64,000 nt of DNA, taken from Natronococcus sp. A-GB1. Its GTDB lineage: Archaea; Halobacteriota; Halobacteria; Halobacteriales; Natrialbaceae. Positions 53,115 through 62,330 of this stretch are shown here, piece after piece; the stretch's first letter is position 1, and each line of letters opens with the position of its first letter. The translations under genes and the position numbers were made by a program. The DNA is taken from assembly GCF_029688845.1 (NCBI RefSeq), contig NZ_JARUKW010000004.1:184010-248009 (forward strand), written 5' to 3'. The notes beneath the pieces were generated by a model that was not told where the DNA came from, did no database searches, and saw nothing but the letters and a program-made list of their open reading frames with translations.

Positions 53115-53864
53115 CTACTGCGACGGACGATCCCTCAGGAACGCCGCGCCGTGTGCGAGCGACGCGGCGGGATCGTCGGGATCGTCATGCTCGTAGACGA
53201 GCCACTCGGCACCGGCGTCTGCGGCGGCCTCGACGCAGGCCTGCACGTCGACGTCGCCCTCGCCGAGTTCGGCAAATGCTGGTTCCGTCCCGCCAAGATC
53301 CATGTCCTTCAGATGGACCGTCCGGACTCGTCCCTCGAGTTTCCGAAGGCGCTCGGCGGGGTCGTCGCCGGCGGCGAGCGCCCAGCCGACGTCGAGTTCG
53401 AGTCCGACGTCGGTCGACTCAAGGAAGCGCTCGAACGCCGCCCCCTCGTCGAGATCCGCGTACTCGTGGTCGTGGTTGTGATAGAACAGCTCCCAGCCGT
53501 CCTCCGCGAGATCAGCCGCCAGCGCGTCGAGGCGCGCGGCGGTCTCGTCGACGGCCGTCGCGGATTCGAACCGTTCGGGATCGAGCCACGGGACGACGAC
53601 GCCGTCGATTCCGAGCGGCGCGTAGGCCTCTCGGACGGCGTCGCGATCGTTCTCGAGCGTCTCGATGTCGACGTGTGGCGGTGTCGCCTCGAGTCTCCGC
53701 GCGTCGAGCGTTTCTGCGAGCGCGTCGGGGTCATCGTACAGCGGCGAGTACTCGCCGGCGAACTGGACGCCGTCGTAGCCCACGTCGGCGACGCGCTCGA
53801 GTACTTCGCTCAGGGAGTTGTCGAGATCACGAACGCTATAGAGGTTGATCGCGGTTTTTGGCAT
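53115..53864 (-). CDS. Sugar phosphate isomerase/epimerase (AP endonuclease family 2 fold)
   Basis: A 249-aa xylose-isomerase-like TIM barrel. Metal and active-site stretches are GYDGVQFAGEYSPLY, LFYHNHDHEYADLDEGAAF, VGLELDVGWALAAGDD and VRTVHLKDMDLGGTEP. Such proteins epimerise or isomerise sugars or inositols, or act as dehydratases. It is the last gene of the importer operon (82 bp after dgoD), so it probably handles a derivative of the imported sugar (inference). Start ATG 53864 (MPKTAINLYSVRDLD) is the conserved one. Confidence 0.85.
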   Translation of the reverse strand: MPKTAINLYSVRDLDNSLSEVLERVADVGYDGVQFAGEYSPLYDDPDALAETLDARRLEATPPHVDIETLENDRDAVREAYAPLGIDGVVVPWLDPERFESATAVDETAARLDALAADLAEDGWELFYHNHDHEYADLDEGAAFERFLESTDVGLELDVGWALAAGDDPAERLRKLEGRVRTVHLKDMDLGGTEPAFAELGEGDVDVQACVEAAADAGAEWLVYEHDDPDDPAASLAHGAAFLRDRPSQ

Positions 53865-53946
53865 ACGTCTGCCCACACGCCGCCGGAGTAATGAACTACC
53901 GATGTCGGAACCGCAACGCCGCTCTCGGCGACGGACTCTCGGTCGA

Positions 53947-55095
53947 CTACCACTCGGCGACGCTGCCGTCGTCGTGACGCCAGACGGGGTTGTGCCAGTC
54001 GACGCCTCCGGTCTGCTCGCGGACGTGGTCTTCGTCGATCTCGATGCCGAGTCCCGGCCCGTCGGGGAGGTCGACGTAGCCGTCGCGGTACTCGAAGACC
54101 GACGGATCGGCGAGGTAGTCGAGAACGTCACTGGTCTCATTGTAGTGGATGTCCAGGCTCTGTTCTTGGATCAGGGTGTTCGGCGAGCAGGCGTCGACCT
54201 GGATACACGAGGCGAGCGCGATCGGACCCAGGGGGCAGTGAGGTGCCACGGAGACGTCGTAGGACTCGGCCATTGCCGCGATCTTCTTGACCTCCGTGAT
54301 CCCGCCCGCATGCGAGAGATCGGGCTGGATCACGTCGACGGCGTTCGACTCGAAGATCTCCTTGAAATCCCACCGCGAGTACATCCGCTCTCCCGTTGCG
54401 ATCGGGATCGTCGTCGACGCCCGGATATCGGCCAGTGCGTCGTTGTGCTCGGGCAGCACCGGTTCTTCGATGAACATCGGATCGTACGGCTCGAGAGCGC
54501 GGGCCAACCGGCGAACCATCGGCTTCGAGACCCGGCCATGGAAGTCGACGCCGATGTCGACCTCGCTGCCAACGGCCTCGCGAACGGCGGCGATGCGGTC
54601 GACGGCCTCCTCGACGGCCCGCGGGTTGTCGACGGGTCGGATCTCGGGTGTGGCGTTCATCTTGAGCGCGCTAAACCCTTCCTCGACCTTCTCGCGGGCG
54701 GCGCCGCCGACGTCGCGCGGGCGGTCGCCGCCGATCCACTGGTAGACCCGCACGCGGTTGCGGGCCTTCCCGCCGAGCAGTTCGTACACCGGCGCGCCGA
54801 AGCGTTTCCCCTTGATGTCCCATAGCGCCTGATCGACGCCCGCGATCGCGGACATGAGGACAGGGCCGCCACGGTAGAAGCCGCCGCGGTACATCGCCTG
54901 CCAGTGATCTTCGATCGCGCTCGGATCCTCGCCAAGCAGGTAGTTGTCCATCAGCTCTTCGACCGCCGTTCTGACGGTTTTCGCTCGGCCTTCGACGACC
55001 GGCTCGCCCCAACCGACGGTGCCGTCGCTCGTCGTTACCTTCAAGAATAGCCAGCGGGGCGGGACCTCGAACAGTTCGTAGTCAGTGATTCGCAT
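53947..55095 (-). CDS. dgoD: D-galactonate dehydratase (enolase superfamily)
   Basis: A 382-aa mandelate-racemase-type enzyme dehydrating D-galactonate to 2-keto-3-deoxygalactonate. The length equals that of E. coli DgoD. Metal ligands are Asp in VDIGVDFHGRVSKPM, Glu in MFIEEPVLPEHND and Glu in IPIATGERMYSRWDF. DVIQPDLSHAGGITEVKK and the His of VAPHCPLGPIALA complete the active site, with the family-typical LIQEQSLDIHYN near the end. It starts 1 bp after the importer ATPase gene stop. The gene implies an oxidative (non-phosphorylated) galactose pathway; galactose dehydrogenase and KDGal aldolase are not in the window. Confidence 0.9.
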   Translation of the reverse strand: MRITDYELFEVPPRWLFLKVTTSDGTVGWGEPVVEGRAKTVRTAVEELMDNYLLGEDPSAIEDHWQAMYRGGFYRGGPVLMSAIAGVDQALWDIKGKRFGAPVYELLGGKARNRVRVYQWIGGDRPRDVGGAAREKVEEGFSALKMNATPEIRPVDNPRAVEEAVDRIAAVREAVGSEVDIGVDFHGRVSKPMVRRLARALEPYDPMFIEEPVLPEHNDALADIRASTTIPIATGERMYSRWDFKEIFESNAVDVIQPDLSHAGGITEVKKIAAMAESYDVSVAPHCPLGPIALASCIQVDACSPNTLIQEQSLDIHYNETSDVLDYLADPSVFEYRDGYVDLPDGPGLGIEIDEDHVREQTGGVDWHNPVWRHDDGSVAEW

Positions 55096-55096
55096 A

Positions 55097-56215
55097 CTAT
55101 CGTGCCTCCGTACCGATACCGGCGGCAACCGCGTCGGTTTTCGTCTTCAGCGCCTCGCCAGTGTCGACGTCGAAGAGGTAGAGTGCGCTCTCGTCGAACG
55201 CGAACGCGACCTCCTCGCCCGCCTGCGGGCGAAGGGTTGGATCGATTCGAGCCGTCAGTTCGTGCTCGCCGAGCTCCATATAACAGAAGTTCTCGTTGCC
55301 CATCGGTTCGACGACAGACACCGTCGCCCGGTTCGACCCGCCCTTGACGAGCGTGATGTCTTCCGGCCGGACGCCGACGCGAACGCGCGAGCGCCCCTCG
55401 ACCGGTTCCGGATTCGAAAGCTCGTAGGTGAACCCAGCTGGACCGGAGAGCGTCGTCCCGTCGACCTCGGCGGTGAGCAGGTTGATGCTCGGCGAGCCGA
55501 TGAACGTCGCGACGAACTCGTTAGCCGGACTTCGATAGACGTCCTCCGGCGGACCGACCTGCTGGAGAATCCCGTCGTTCATCACGGCGATTCGGTCGCC
55601 CATCGCCATCGCCTCAGTCTGGTCGTGGGTGACGTACACCGTCGTCACGTCGAGGTCGTGCTGAAGCTCCTGCAGTTCGGTTCGCATCTCCGCGCGCAGC
55701 TTCGCGTCTAAGTTCGAGAGCGGTTCGTCCATCAAGAACACTGCCGGCTCGCGGACGATCGCCCGCCCGAGCGCGACTCGCTGTTGCTGACCGCCAGAGA
55801 GCTCCTTCGGCTTATCGTCGAGCAGGGGAGTGATGCCGAGCATCTCGGCGACGGATTCGACCCGCTCTGCGATCTCGGCTGAAGGGAGCGACGACGAGAG
55901 CTTCAGCCCGAAGCCGATGTTCTGTCGGACGGTCATATGCGGGTACAGCGCGTAGTTCTGGAACACCATCGCGACGTCGCGCTCGCTGCCCCGGAGGTCG
56001 GTTACCTCGCGGTCACCGAAGTGGATCGAGCCTTCGGTGACGTCTTCAAGCCCCGCGATGCAGCGAAGCGTCGTCGACTTTCCACAGCCCGAGGGGCCGA
56101 CGAGAACGAGGAACTCCCCGTCCTTGACGCCGAGGTCGAGATCCTCGACGGCGACGATCGATTCGTCGCCGGAGTCGTACACCTTTACGAGATCCGTAAT
56201 ATCTATGCGTGCCAT
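55097..56215 (-). CDS. Sugar ABC transporter ATPase (MalK/UgpC family)
   Basis: A 372-aa ATPase. Walker A is VGPSGCGKSTTLR, Q-loop region FQNYALYPHMTVRQNI, signature LSGGQQQRVALGRAI, Walker B FLMDEPLSNLDAKLR and H-loop VYVTHDQTEAMAMG. The C-terminal part (about 240-372) is a TOBE/MOP-type domain with VRVGVRPEDITLVKGG. It energises the permease encoded upstream (56237 and 57073). It is part of the operon from the solute-binding protein to dgoD. Confidence 0.93.
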   Translation of the reverse strand: MARIDITDLVKVYDSGDESIVAVEDLDLGVKDGEFLVLVGPSGCGKSTTLRCIAGLEDVTEGSIHFGDREVTDLRGSERDVAMVFQNYALYPHMTVRQNIGFGLKLSSSLPSAEIAERVESVAEMLGITPLLDDKPKELSGGQQQRVALGRAIVREPAVFLMDEPLSNLDAKLRAEMRTELQELQHDLDVTTVYVTHDQTEAMAMGDRIAVMNDGILQQVGPPEDVYRSPANEFVATFIGSPSINLLTAEVDGTTLSGPAGFTYELSNPEPVEGRSRVRVGVRPEDITLVKGGSNRATVSVVEPMGNENFCYMELGEHELTARIDPTLRPQAGEEVAFAFDESALYLFDVDTGEALKTKTDAVAAGIGTEAR

Positions 56216-56236
56216 TGGAATCGTTGTGCGTTCATG

Positions 56237-57073
56237 TTACTCTTTGAGCGATCCCGCCAGGATGCCGCTGACGAACTGTTTCTGGAGCACCAGAAACAGG
56301 ATCGCCAGCGGGATGATCGCGAGCGAGCTCGCGACCATGATCTGGTCGTAGTTGATTCGTCGACTCTCCTCGAGGCCGGACAGCGCAACCGGGATCGTGT
56401 AGTTGGCGGACGACTCGAGGATGACCAGCGGGTAGAGAAAGAGATCCCACTGGAACAGAAAGAGGATGATCGCGAGTGCGGCGAGCGAGGATCGCATCGC
56501 CGGCAGCGCGATCCGGTAGAAGATCTGGAACTCCGTCGCGCCGTCCATCCGCGCGGACTCGAGCAACGCGTCGGGGATCGAGCGCATGTTCTGGCGCATC
56601 AGGAAGATCCCGATCGGGTTCGCGAGCCACGGGAGGATGATCGCGCGGAACGTGTCCATCCAGCCGATCTGGGACATCATCAGGAACAGCGGGATGACCA
56701 GCAGCTGGATCGGCAGGACGAGCGTCGCAAGGATCAGGTAGAAGATCGGCTCCTTGAACCGGAACTCGTACTTCGCGAAGGCAAAGCCCGCCATCGAGCA
56801 CAGCAGCACCGACAGGACGGTGTAGACGACGGCGATGAAGACGCTGTTCCAGATCGAGACGACGAACTCGGTTTCCGCGTGCAAGACCGCGAAGTTCTCG
56901 AAGAAGTGCGTTCCCGGGTACAGTCGCGGCGGGAACTGGATGAACTCCTCCTGAGGCAGCGTCGCGGCGACGATCATCCAGTACAGCGGCACCATCATCG
57001 CGACCGTCATCACGAGGATGAACGAGTAGGTGAGGAACTTCCAGACGGCGTCCTTGCGTCGCTGTTCGCGCAT
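56237..57073 (-). CDS. Sugar ABC transporter permease (MalG type)
   Basis: A 278-aa inner-membrane permease with six predicted helices, beginning with TYSFILVMTVAMMVPLYWMI and ending FLVLQKQFVSGILAGSLKE. The EAA loop is visible at about 190-209 (ALLESARMDGATEFQIFYRI, followed by ALPAMRSSL), the site that contacts the ATPase. The stop of the upstream permease and its own start share one base (TGATG), so translation is coupled. Confidence 0.9.
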   Translation of the reverse strand: MREQRRKDAVWKFLTYSFILVMTVAMMVPLYWMIVAATLPQEEFIQFPPRLYPGTHFFENFAVLHAETEFVVSIWNSVFIAVVYTVLSVLLCSMAGFAFAKYEFRFKEPIFYLILATLVLPIQLLVIPLFLMMSQIGWMDTFRAIILPWLANPIGIFLMRQNMRSIPDALLESARMDGATEFQIFYRIALPAMRSSLAALAIILFLFQWDLFLYPLVILESSANYTIPVALSGLEESRRINYDQIMVASSLAIIPLAILFLVLQKQFVSGILAGSLKE

Positions 57074-58077
57074 CAGTCGTCACCTCCGATCTTGATCTGG
57101 ACGATCGAGATGACGCTGACGATCGCCACGAAGACGACGGTGAGCGCGCTCGCGTAGCCGAGGTTTGGACTGCCGACGAACGCCTCCTCGTAGATGTACT
57201 GAACGATGGTGATCGTCGCGTTCGTCGGACCGCCGCCGGTGATGACGTACGGCTCGGCGAACAGTTTGAACGTCCCGATCGTCGAGAGCACGACGACGAA
57301 CAGGAGAACGGGTTTGAGCTGAGGGAGCGTCACGTACCGGAACTTCTCCCAGCGGCTCGCGCCGTCGATTTCGGCGGCTTCGTAGAGCTGCTGCGGGATC
57401 GTCTGTAACCCCGCCAGCAGGATGATCATGTTGTAGCCCGTCCAGCGCCAGGTGACGGCACCGACGATCGTCTTTCGGGCCCAGAACTCGCTTCGCATCC
57501 ACTCGATCGGCTGGACGCCGACCACCGAGAGCAGGTAGTTGATGAACCCGGTCTCGTTGAACAGGATCAGAAAGATCGTCGAGTACGCGACGATGTTCGC
57601 CGACACCGGCAGCGCGATCGCTGTCCGAAAGACGCCCTTGAATCGGACGAAGCCGGCGTTCAAGGCGAGCGCGAGCGCCAGCGCCAGCCCGATCATAATC
57701 GGCACCTGAATTGCCAGGATGTACGTCGTGTTGAACATCGACTGCCAGAACAGGCCGTCGGCGAGCATGCTCGTGTAGTTGCCGAAACCGACGAACTGGA
57801 GTTCGGCGATTCGGGGTACCTCGAAGAAAATCGGCCCGAGATCGACGTAGAACAGTCGTCCGTCGCCGACCCCCTGGTACTCGAAGAACGAGAGGTAGAT
57901 CGTGTAGACGATTGGGAACAGCAGGAACAGCCCAAACAGGACGAAGAACGGCGAGATCAGCAGGTACGCGACCTGCGATCTGGTAAGCGAGGGGGTCCGC
58001 TCGGTGAGCTCGCGCCGGAACGAGCGAAACCGGTCCCAGAGCCGATGGTAGCCGTCCGAAGTGTGTTTCGTAGACAT
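57073..58077 (-). CDS. Sugar ABC transporter permease (MalF type)
   Basis: A 334-aa inner-membrane permease: VAYLLISPFFVLFGLFLLFP is the first helix, with a periplasmic-type insertion around 80-110, and the EAA loop lies at about 236-262 (LYEAAEIDGASRWEKFRYVT, then LPQLKPV). It pairs with the MalG-type protein. It overlaps that gene by one base and follows the solute-binding gene by 15 bp. Confidence 0.9.
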   Translation of the reverse strand: MSTKHTSDGYHRLWDRFRSFRRELTERTPSLTRSQVAYLLISPFFVLFGLFLLFPIVYTIYLSFFEYQGVGDGRLFYVDLGPIFFEVPRIAELQFVGFGNYTSMLADGLFWQSMFNTTYILAIQVPIMIGLALALALALNAGFVRFKGVFRTAIALPVSANIVAYSTIFLILFNETGFINYLLSVVGVQPIEWMRSEFWARKTIVGAVTWRWTGYNMIILLAGLQTIPQQLYEAAEIDGASRWEKFRYVTLPQLKPVLLFVVVLSTIGTFKLFAEPYVITGGGPTNATITIVQYIYEEAFVGSPNLGYASALTVVFVAIVSVISIVQIKIGGDD

Positions 58078-58092
58078 AAAGGAAAGAGTCGC

Positions 58093-59445
58093 TCAGGCGA
58101 GGTCCCGATCCGTTCGGTCGGCGACGTACTCGGCTGCGGCTATCACGGTCTCTTCTGGATCCTCGTCGTCGCGGAGCATTCGGAGGAACTCGTTGTTGAT
58201 CGCGTCCGAGACATACGGCGTGTCAACGGAGTACTCGTACTCGGGCATCTCCTCGGCGACGTCGGCGAAGAGTCGGCGCGCGGCCTGACCGTCGTAGAAG
58301 TCAAGTTCCTCGTCGAAGACGTCGTCGTGATCGTAGGTGGTCTCGAGCGCGGGGAACAGCCCGTACTCGTCGTACATGAGGAGCTGCATCTCGTCGGTCG
58401 CAAGCGACCACTTGACGTAGTCGAAGGCGCGGTTCTGCTCGGCGCTTTCGATCTGACTGGGGATCATCAGGCTCGACCCGCCCCAGTTCGACGCGCGCGG
58501 GCCGCCCTCTTCGTGGGCGGGGATGCGGTAGACGCCCCAGTTTCCGGCCGTATCCGGAAGCTCGTCGCGAAGGGTTCCTTCCATCCATGCGGCCGACGGG
58601 AGCGAGGCGATCTCGCCCTCGCCGTAGCCGTTGAACCACTCGGTCGACCAGCCGTCGTACGTCGAGGCGAGGCCGGCGTCGTACAGCTCCTTGAGCGTCT
58701 CGGCGATCATCACCGAGTCGTCGTTGTGGATGTTTACCTCGCCGTCGTCGGTGAAGGGCTGGTTGCCGAGCTGACGGAACTGGTAGCGCCAGACGCCATC
58801 AAGGTCGTTCTCCGGAATGTTGAACATGTAGATGTCGTCGGGCAGCTGCTCGCCTTGCTCCTGGAAGTCGTCCCACGTCTCGATCTCGTCGGCGTCGAGT
58901 CCGTGCTCGTCGTAGATGTCGCGCCGGTAGAAGACGGCGGTCGGGCCGATGTCCCACGGCAGCGCGTAGATCGAGTCGTCCTCGACGAGCGACGCCCACG
59001 CACCGTCGACGAAGTCCGCCTCGATCCCGGCTTCGTCCACACGGTCGGTAATATCCTGGACTGCACCCGTACCGATCTCAGCAGGGCCGTCGATCAGCTC
59101 GAGCATGGCGACGTCGGGTGCTCCGGAGCCGCCCGTGAGCCGACTTCGGAGATCTTCCTTCATCGCGTCCTGACCGTGTTCTTCGACGTTGATCGTCGCA
59201 TCGTGTTCAGCTTCGTACTCCTCGGCGGTCAACTCGAGCGACCGGGCAGCGACGTCCCATCCCCACGCTTCGATCTCGTCGGCCATCTCGTCGCTATCTG
59301 TGTCATCGCTGTCATCGTCATCAGGGTCGCCGGTTCCGACACACCCCGCGAGCGCAGCGCCACTAAGCGCTGCAGCACCGGTCATCAGCCGCCGTCTTCC
59401 GAGCCGTCCGTACATGGTATTTTGTGACATATACTCACTCGCCAT
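58093..59445 (-). CDS. Sugar ABC transporter solute-binding lipoprotein
   Basis: A 450-aa exported binding protein (family 1 type). Signal GRLGRRRLMTGAAALSG contains twin Arg; the lipobox AALAGC gives Cys35. A D-rich linker follows, then a two-lobed binding domain: IEAWGWDVAARSLELTAEEY, SIYALPWDIGPTAVFYRRDI, GEIASLPSAAWMEGTLRDEL and NRAFDYVKWSLATDEMQLLM. Tat export of a folded lipoprotein is normal in haloarchaea. Start 59445 is chosen because a TATA element (TTTAAG, 59473-59468) lies 26 bp upstream; Met at 59430 is an alternative. First gene of the importer operon. Confidence 0.88.
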   Translation of the reverse strand: MASEYMSQNTMYGRLGRRRLMTGAAALSGAALAGCVGTGDPDDDDSDDTDSDEMADEIEAWGWDVAARSLELTAEEYEAEHDATINVEEHGQDAMKEDLRSRLTGGSGAPDVAMLELIDGPAEIGTGAVQDITDRVDEAGIEADFVDGAWASLVEDDSIYALPWDIGPTAVFYRRDIYDEHGLDADEIETWDDFQEQGEQLPDDIYMFNIPENDLDGVWRYQFRQLGNQPFTDDGEVNIHNDDSVMIAETLKELYDAGLASTYDGWSTEWFNGYGEGEIASLPSAAWMEGTLRDELPDTAGNWGVYRIPAHEEGGPRASNWGGSSLMIPSQIESAEQNRAFDYVKWSLATDEMQLLMYDEYGLFPALETTYDHDDVFDEELDFYDGQAARRLFADVAEEMPEYEYSVDTPYVSDAINNEFLRMLRDDEDPEETVIAAAEYVADRTDRDLA

Positions 59446-59642
59446 CCACACTCAGTCACGATTATAACTTAAACCTTTTCCACTTGCCGCCAGAGAACGG
59501 ACGACAGAGAGCTTGTGAAAGCGTTTTTAGTGAGAGAACAGGTCTATTTTAAATACTATTCTACACCGCAGAGGTGAGAGAGGCGGAGTATGTTGCCGGG
59601 TAGCTGCAGCTACAGTCACGTTCGACGCCCCGATCAGAGGAT

Positions 59643-59674
59643 GTTGTTCACCGATGGGGAACAACTGTTTAGTA
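59643..59674 (+). promoter_or_regulatory. Inverted repeat and TATA box of the IclR regulator gene
   Basis: GTTGTTC (59643-59649) and GAACAAC (59659-59665) form a 7-bp inverted repeat with a 9-bp spacer. TTTAGTA (59668-59674) follows at once as TATA element, about 33 bp before the ATG at 59704. The repeat is placed where a dimeric regulator would affect this promoter; autoregulation by the IclR protein is inference. Confidence 0.55.
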
Positions 59675-59703
59675 TCCGGATTACCGTAGTTCAGAGCGAA
59701 ACG

Positions 59704-60471
59704 ATGGGGGACATCGACGGGGTTTCGGTGCAGGCGACCGCGACGACGTTCTCGGTCATCGAAGCGCTACGCGACCGACATCGGGCCGGCGTCACCGAGT
59801 TAGCAACCGAGCTCGGCCGCTCGAAGAGCGCCGTTCACAACCATCTCGATACGCTCGTCACGCTCGGCTACGTTCGGCGCACCGAGGAGGGGTATACACT
59901 CACTCACGAGTTCCTCCGACTCGGGTTAGCCATGCGTGAACAGAGTCCGGTTTACGCTGCCAGCAAAGCTGAACTTCGAACGCTCGCCCGGACAACCGGC
60001 GAACTGGTCAATCTGGTTATTCCCGAAGCAGACCACGGTATCTACCTCCACCGAGTAGGCAACGGTGAGCATCCGATTCCGGAGGGAGGACAGGTAGCGC
60101 TACACGCTTCGGCGGCCGGAAAAGCGATTCTCGCCTTTCGCGAGTATGACGCAGTCGATATGTACGTCGAGAACCACGGCCTGTCAGCAATCACAGATCG
60201 AACCGTCACCGACCCAGAAACATTGCGAAGTGAACTTCGATCAATTCGCGACCAGCGGATCGCGTTCGATCGGGGCGAACAGACACCCGACTGGCAGTGT
60301 GTCGCCAGCCCGATCGTCGTCGGCACGGAACCTATCGCAGCAATCAGTGTCTCGGGTCCTGCCGACCGAATGCGTGGCAAACGTCTCGAAGAAGACGTCA
60401 CCGGCCTCGTCGTCAGCACGGCGAAGGCGATCGAGCTCGAACTACTCGACTCGAGCGACGTCGAGAGCTGA
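59704..60471 (+). CDS. IclR family transcriptional regulator
   Basis: A 255-aa regulator. The N-terminal winged helix contains TTFSVIEALRDRHRAGVTEL and ATELGRSKSAVHNHLDTLVT, then a long helix, and the C-terminal IclR effector domain (about 80-250) includes LHASAAGKAILAF and CVASPIVVGTEPIAAISVSG. It binds a small metabolite, probably from the sugar handled by the divergent importer operon (inference). Start ATG 59704; the open frame upstream to 59590 contains the promoter and is not coding. The 258-bp divergent spacer holds TATA elements for both sides. Confidence 0.92.
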   Translation: MGDIDGVSVQATATTFSVIEALRDRHRAGVTELATELGRSKSAVHNHLDTLVTLGYVRRTEEGYTLTHEFLRLGLAMREQSPVYAASKAELRTLARTTGELVNLVIPEADHGIYLHRVGNGEHPIPEGGQVALHASAAGKAILAFREYDAVDMYVENHGLSAITDRTVTDPETLRSELRSIRDQRIAFDRGEQTPDWQCVASPIVVGTEPIAAISVSGPADRMRGKRLEEDVTGLVVSTAKAIELELLDSSDVES

Positions 60472-60486
60472 GTCTCGAGTCGAGAC
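60472..60486 (+). terminator. Hairpin directly after the IclR stop codon
   Basis: GTCTCGA/TCGAGAC with a single G between lies at 60472-60486, right after the TGA at 60469-60471. It has the position of a 3' processing or termination hairpin. TCGAGAC is a common word in this GC-rich genome, so chance is possible; no T-run follows. Confidence 0.3.
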
Positions 60487-60705
60487 AACGGCTGGGTCGA
60501 GCCGAGTCACCAGCAAGGGCCCTCTCACGGTATTTCACCACACTGACACGGAGTTCGGCCACCCGAACTGCTTGGGTGATCTTCGACAGTGGCTCAGACG
60601 CCTAGCGCCGGCGGCAGGTCAAGTTCGGAGGCCGTCGGAGCGTTCGTCGAAACCGCCGAAGACTCGAGAACGTGGAGAACGAGAGAGTCGGTGGGCTTAG
60701 CGAGG

Positions 60706-61239
60706 CTATTCGGAGGTCGGTGTTTTAGTCCGGATCGCCTCGGGAGCGATCCCGTTGACGGCCGCGAACACCGCGCCGAGGACCAGTCCGTAGACGAGGT
60801 GACCGACCGCGAACAGCAACGCGGCGAACAGCTCCGCTGCCATTCCGGGGACGGGCAAGAACGGCAGCGGGAAGGTCCCGATCCCAGCCCGCGCCATCGC
60901 GGCCGGAAAGATCAGTCCCCCAGCGACGATGCCGAGCACCGTCCCGAAGACGATCCCGGCGATGAGGTACTCCCGAAAGCTGCCGACGACGTCCTGAATC
61001 GCTGGTCTCGTGACGACTGCCGCGAACGTCAGCCCGAACAGGACGCTGAGTATCAGGTGAATCGTCCAGCCCGCACCGACGTCCGCAGCCGGAATCGGTG
61101 CGAGGCCACCGAGCAGTTCGATCTGGTTCCCTCCGAGATGGAGGAGCACTCCCATCGCGATACCGCCGGCCAGACCGCCGGTGAAGCCGCCGCCCCAGCG
61201 ACCGACGCCGTCGATCGGTTGTGTGCTATTCTCTACCAT
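60706..61239 (-). CDS. Multi-pass membrane protein of unknown function (177 aa)
   Basis: A small integral membrane protein with four hydrophobic segments: GGFTGGLAGGIAMGVLLHLG, IHLILSVLFGLTFAAVV, YLIAGIVFGTVLGIVAGGLI and FAALLFAVGHLVYGLVLGAV. They are Gly/Ala-rich and the pattern resembles other haloarchaeal integral membrane proteins of unknown function; I cannot name a family. The gene starts ATG 61239 and is not obviously in an operon. The 188 bp to the next minus-strand gene hold no ORF. Confidence 0.75.
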   Translation of the reverse strand: MVENSTQPIDGVGRWGGGFTGGLAGGIAMGVLLHLGGNQIELLGGLAPIPAADVGAGWTIHLILSVLFGLTFAAVVTRPAIQDVVGSFREYLIAGIVFGTVLGIVAGGLIFPAAMARAGIGTFPLPFLPVPGMAAELFAALLFAVGHLVYGLVLGAVFAAVNGIAPEAIRTKTPTSE

Positions 61240-61427
61240 AGAGGGAGTAGGGGGTTCTGCCAGAATAATCCTCTCATTGCCCTCGTACCGTGACTATCTC
61301 TCGGCCGGAGGGAACCGGCGGAAACCGGAACCGGTGACGGTTTTGTATAACTACATGAAATTTATACTTCCGCGAGACGGACGCTGACCGCTTCTCGAGA
61401 TCGACGGCGTCCGGGACGAAAGAACCG

Positions 61428-62330
61428 CTACTCGCGGACCGACTCGAAGGATCCATCGGCGATCGAGGCTGCCAACTCGTCGCTCTCGAGGTCGTCGGGA
61501 ACGTACTGGGGATACTTCCGCCGGAAGTAGCCGAGCACGTTCTCGAGGTCGCGTTCCAGGAACTCGTCGGCGTTGGCGTGGTCGGTGGGCACCGCTTGCG
61601 GCCAGTCGAACACCTTCACGCCCTCCTCGTTGACGAAGACGTTGTACTCGCTCATGTCGGCGTGAACGTACCCCGCCTCGTACGCGCCCGCGATCTCGGT
61701 GACGAGCAGATCGAGCACACCGAGCACCTGATCGGGCTCGAGTCTCGTCCGGGAGAGTTCGACGCCGTCCATCTTCTCCATGACGATGGCGTGGCGGTTC
61801 TGATCGATCGGCCGGGGAACGGCGACGTCCGGGTAGAGCTCCTCGAGAATGTCGTGTTCGCGCTCGGCCGCCTTGCGCGCGGTGTACATCCAGGAGACGT
61901 GGTCCTTGTCCGAGGTGTAATCGCGCTCCTTGTGGACCTCCCGGAAGTTCGTATACCCCTCGCGGTGGTACTTCAGCGCCAGGGGCTTGTAGGAGCGGAC
62001 CTCGTAGACGTCGCTCTCCTTGCCGACACCCAGCGGCGAGCCGAACTCGCCTATCGTCTCCCGTTCGACGAGCGCCCGCAGCGCGAGCGCGTCGTACCCC
62101 TCGAACTGGAGGGTGTACCCCTCGTACTGGATCGTCTTCTTCTCGACGAGCCCGCGTTTGAGACAGCGCTCGAGGCGGTAGTCGACCTCTTCCTCGGTCA
62201 GATTGGCGAACTTCGGGATCTTTTCCCGCTGGACCCACTCCGAGAAGCGCATTCCCTGCTCCACGCCCGAGAGGAGATAGAAGTCCTCTTCCTCGAGCTC
62301 CGGCAGTAACTCGGCGACGTTCCGCACCAT
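61428..62330 (-). CDS. rio2: RIO2 family serine/threonine protein kinase
   Basis: A 300-aa atypical kinase linked to maturation of the small ribosomal subunit in archaea and eukaryotes. The N-terminal winged helix (MVRNVAELLPELEEEDFYLL, then RFSEWVQREKIPKFANLTEE) is RIO2-specific. The kinase part has the P-loop IGEFGSPLGVGKESDVYE, catalytic loop YVHADMSEYNVFVNEEGVKV and metal-binding DWPQAV. The start ATG 62330 fits. A TATA-like TTTTTACG near 62361 on the minus strand supports a leaderless or nearly leaderless transcript. Confidence 0.94.
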   Translation of the reverse strand: MVRNVAELLPELEEEDFYLLSGVEQGMRFSEWVQREKIPKFANLTEEEVDYRLERCLKRGLVEKKTIQYEGYTLQFEGYDALALRALVERETIGEFGSPLGVGKESDVYEVRSYKPLALKYHREGYTNFREVHKERDYTSDKDHVSWMYTARKAAEREHDILEELYPDVAVPRPIDQNRHAIVMEKMDGVELSRTRLEPDQVLGVLDLLVTEIAGAYEAGYVHADMSEYNVFVNEEGVKVFDWPQAVPTDHANADEFLERDLENVLGYFRRKYPQYVPDDLESDELAASIADGSFESVRE

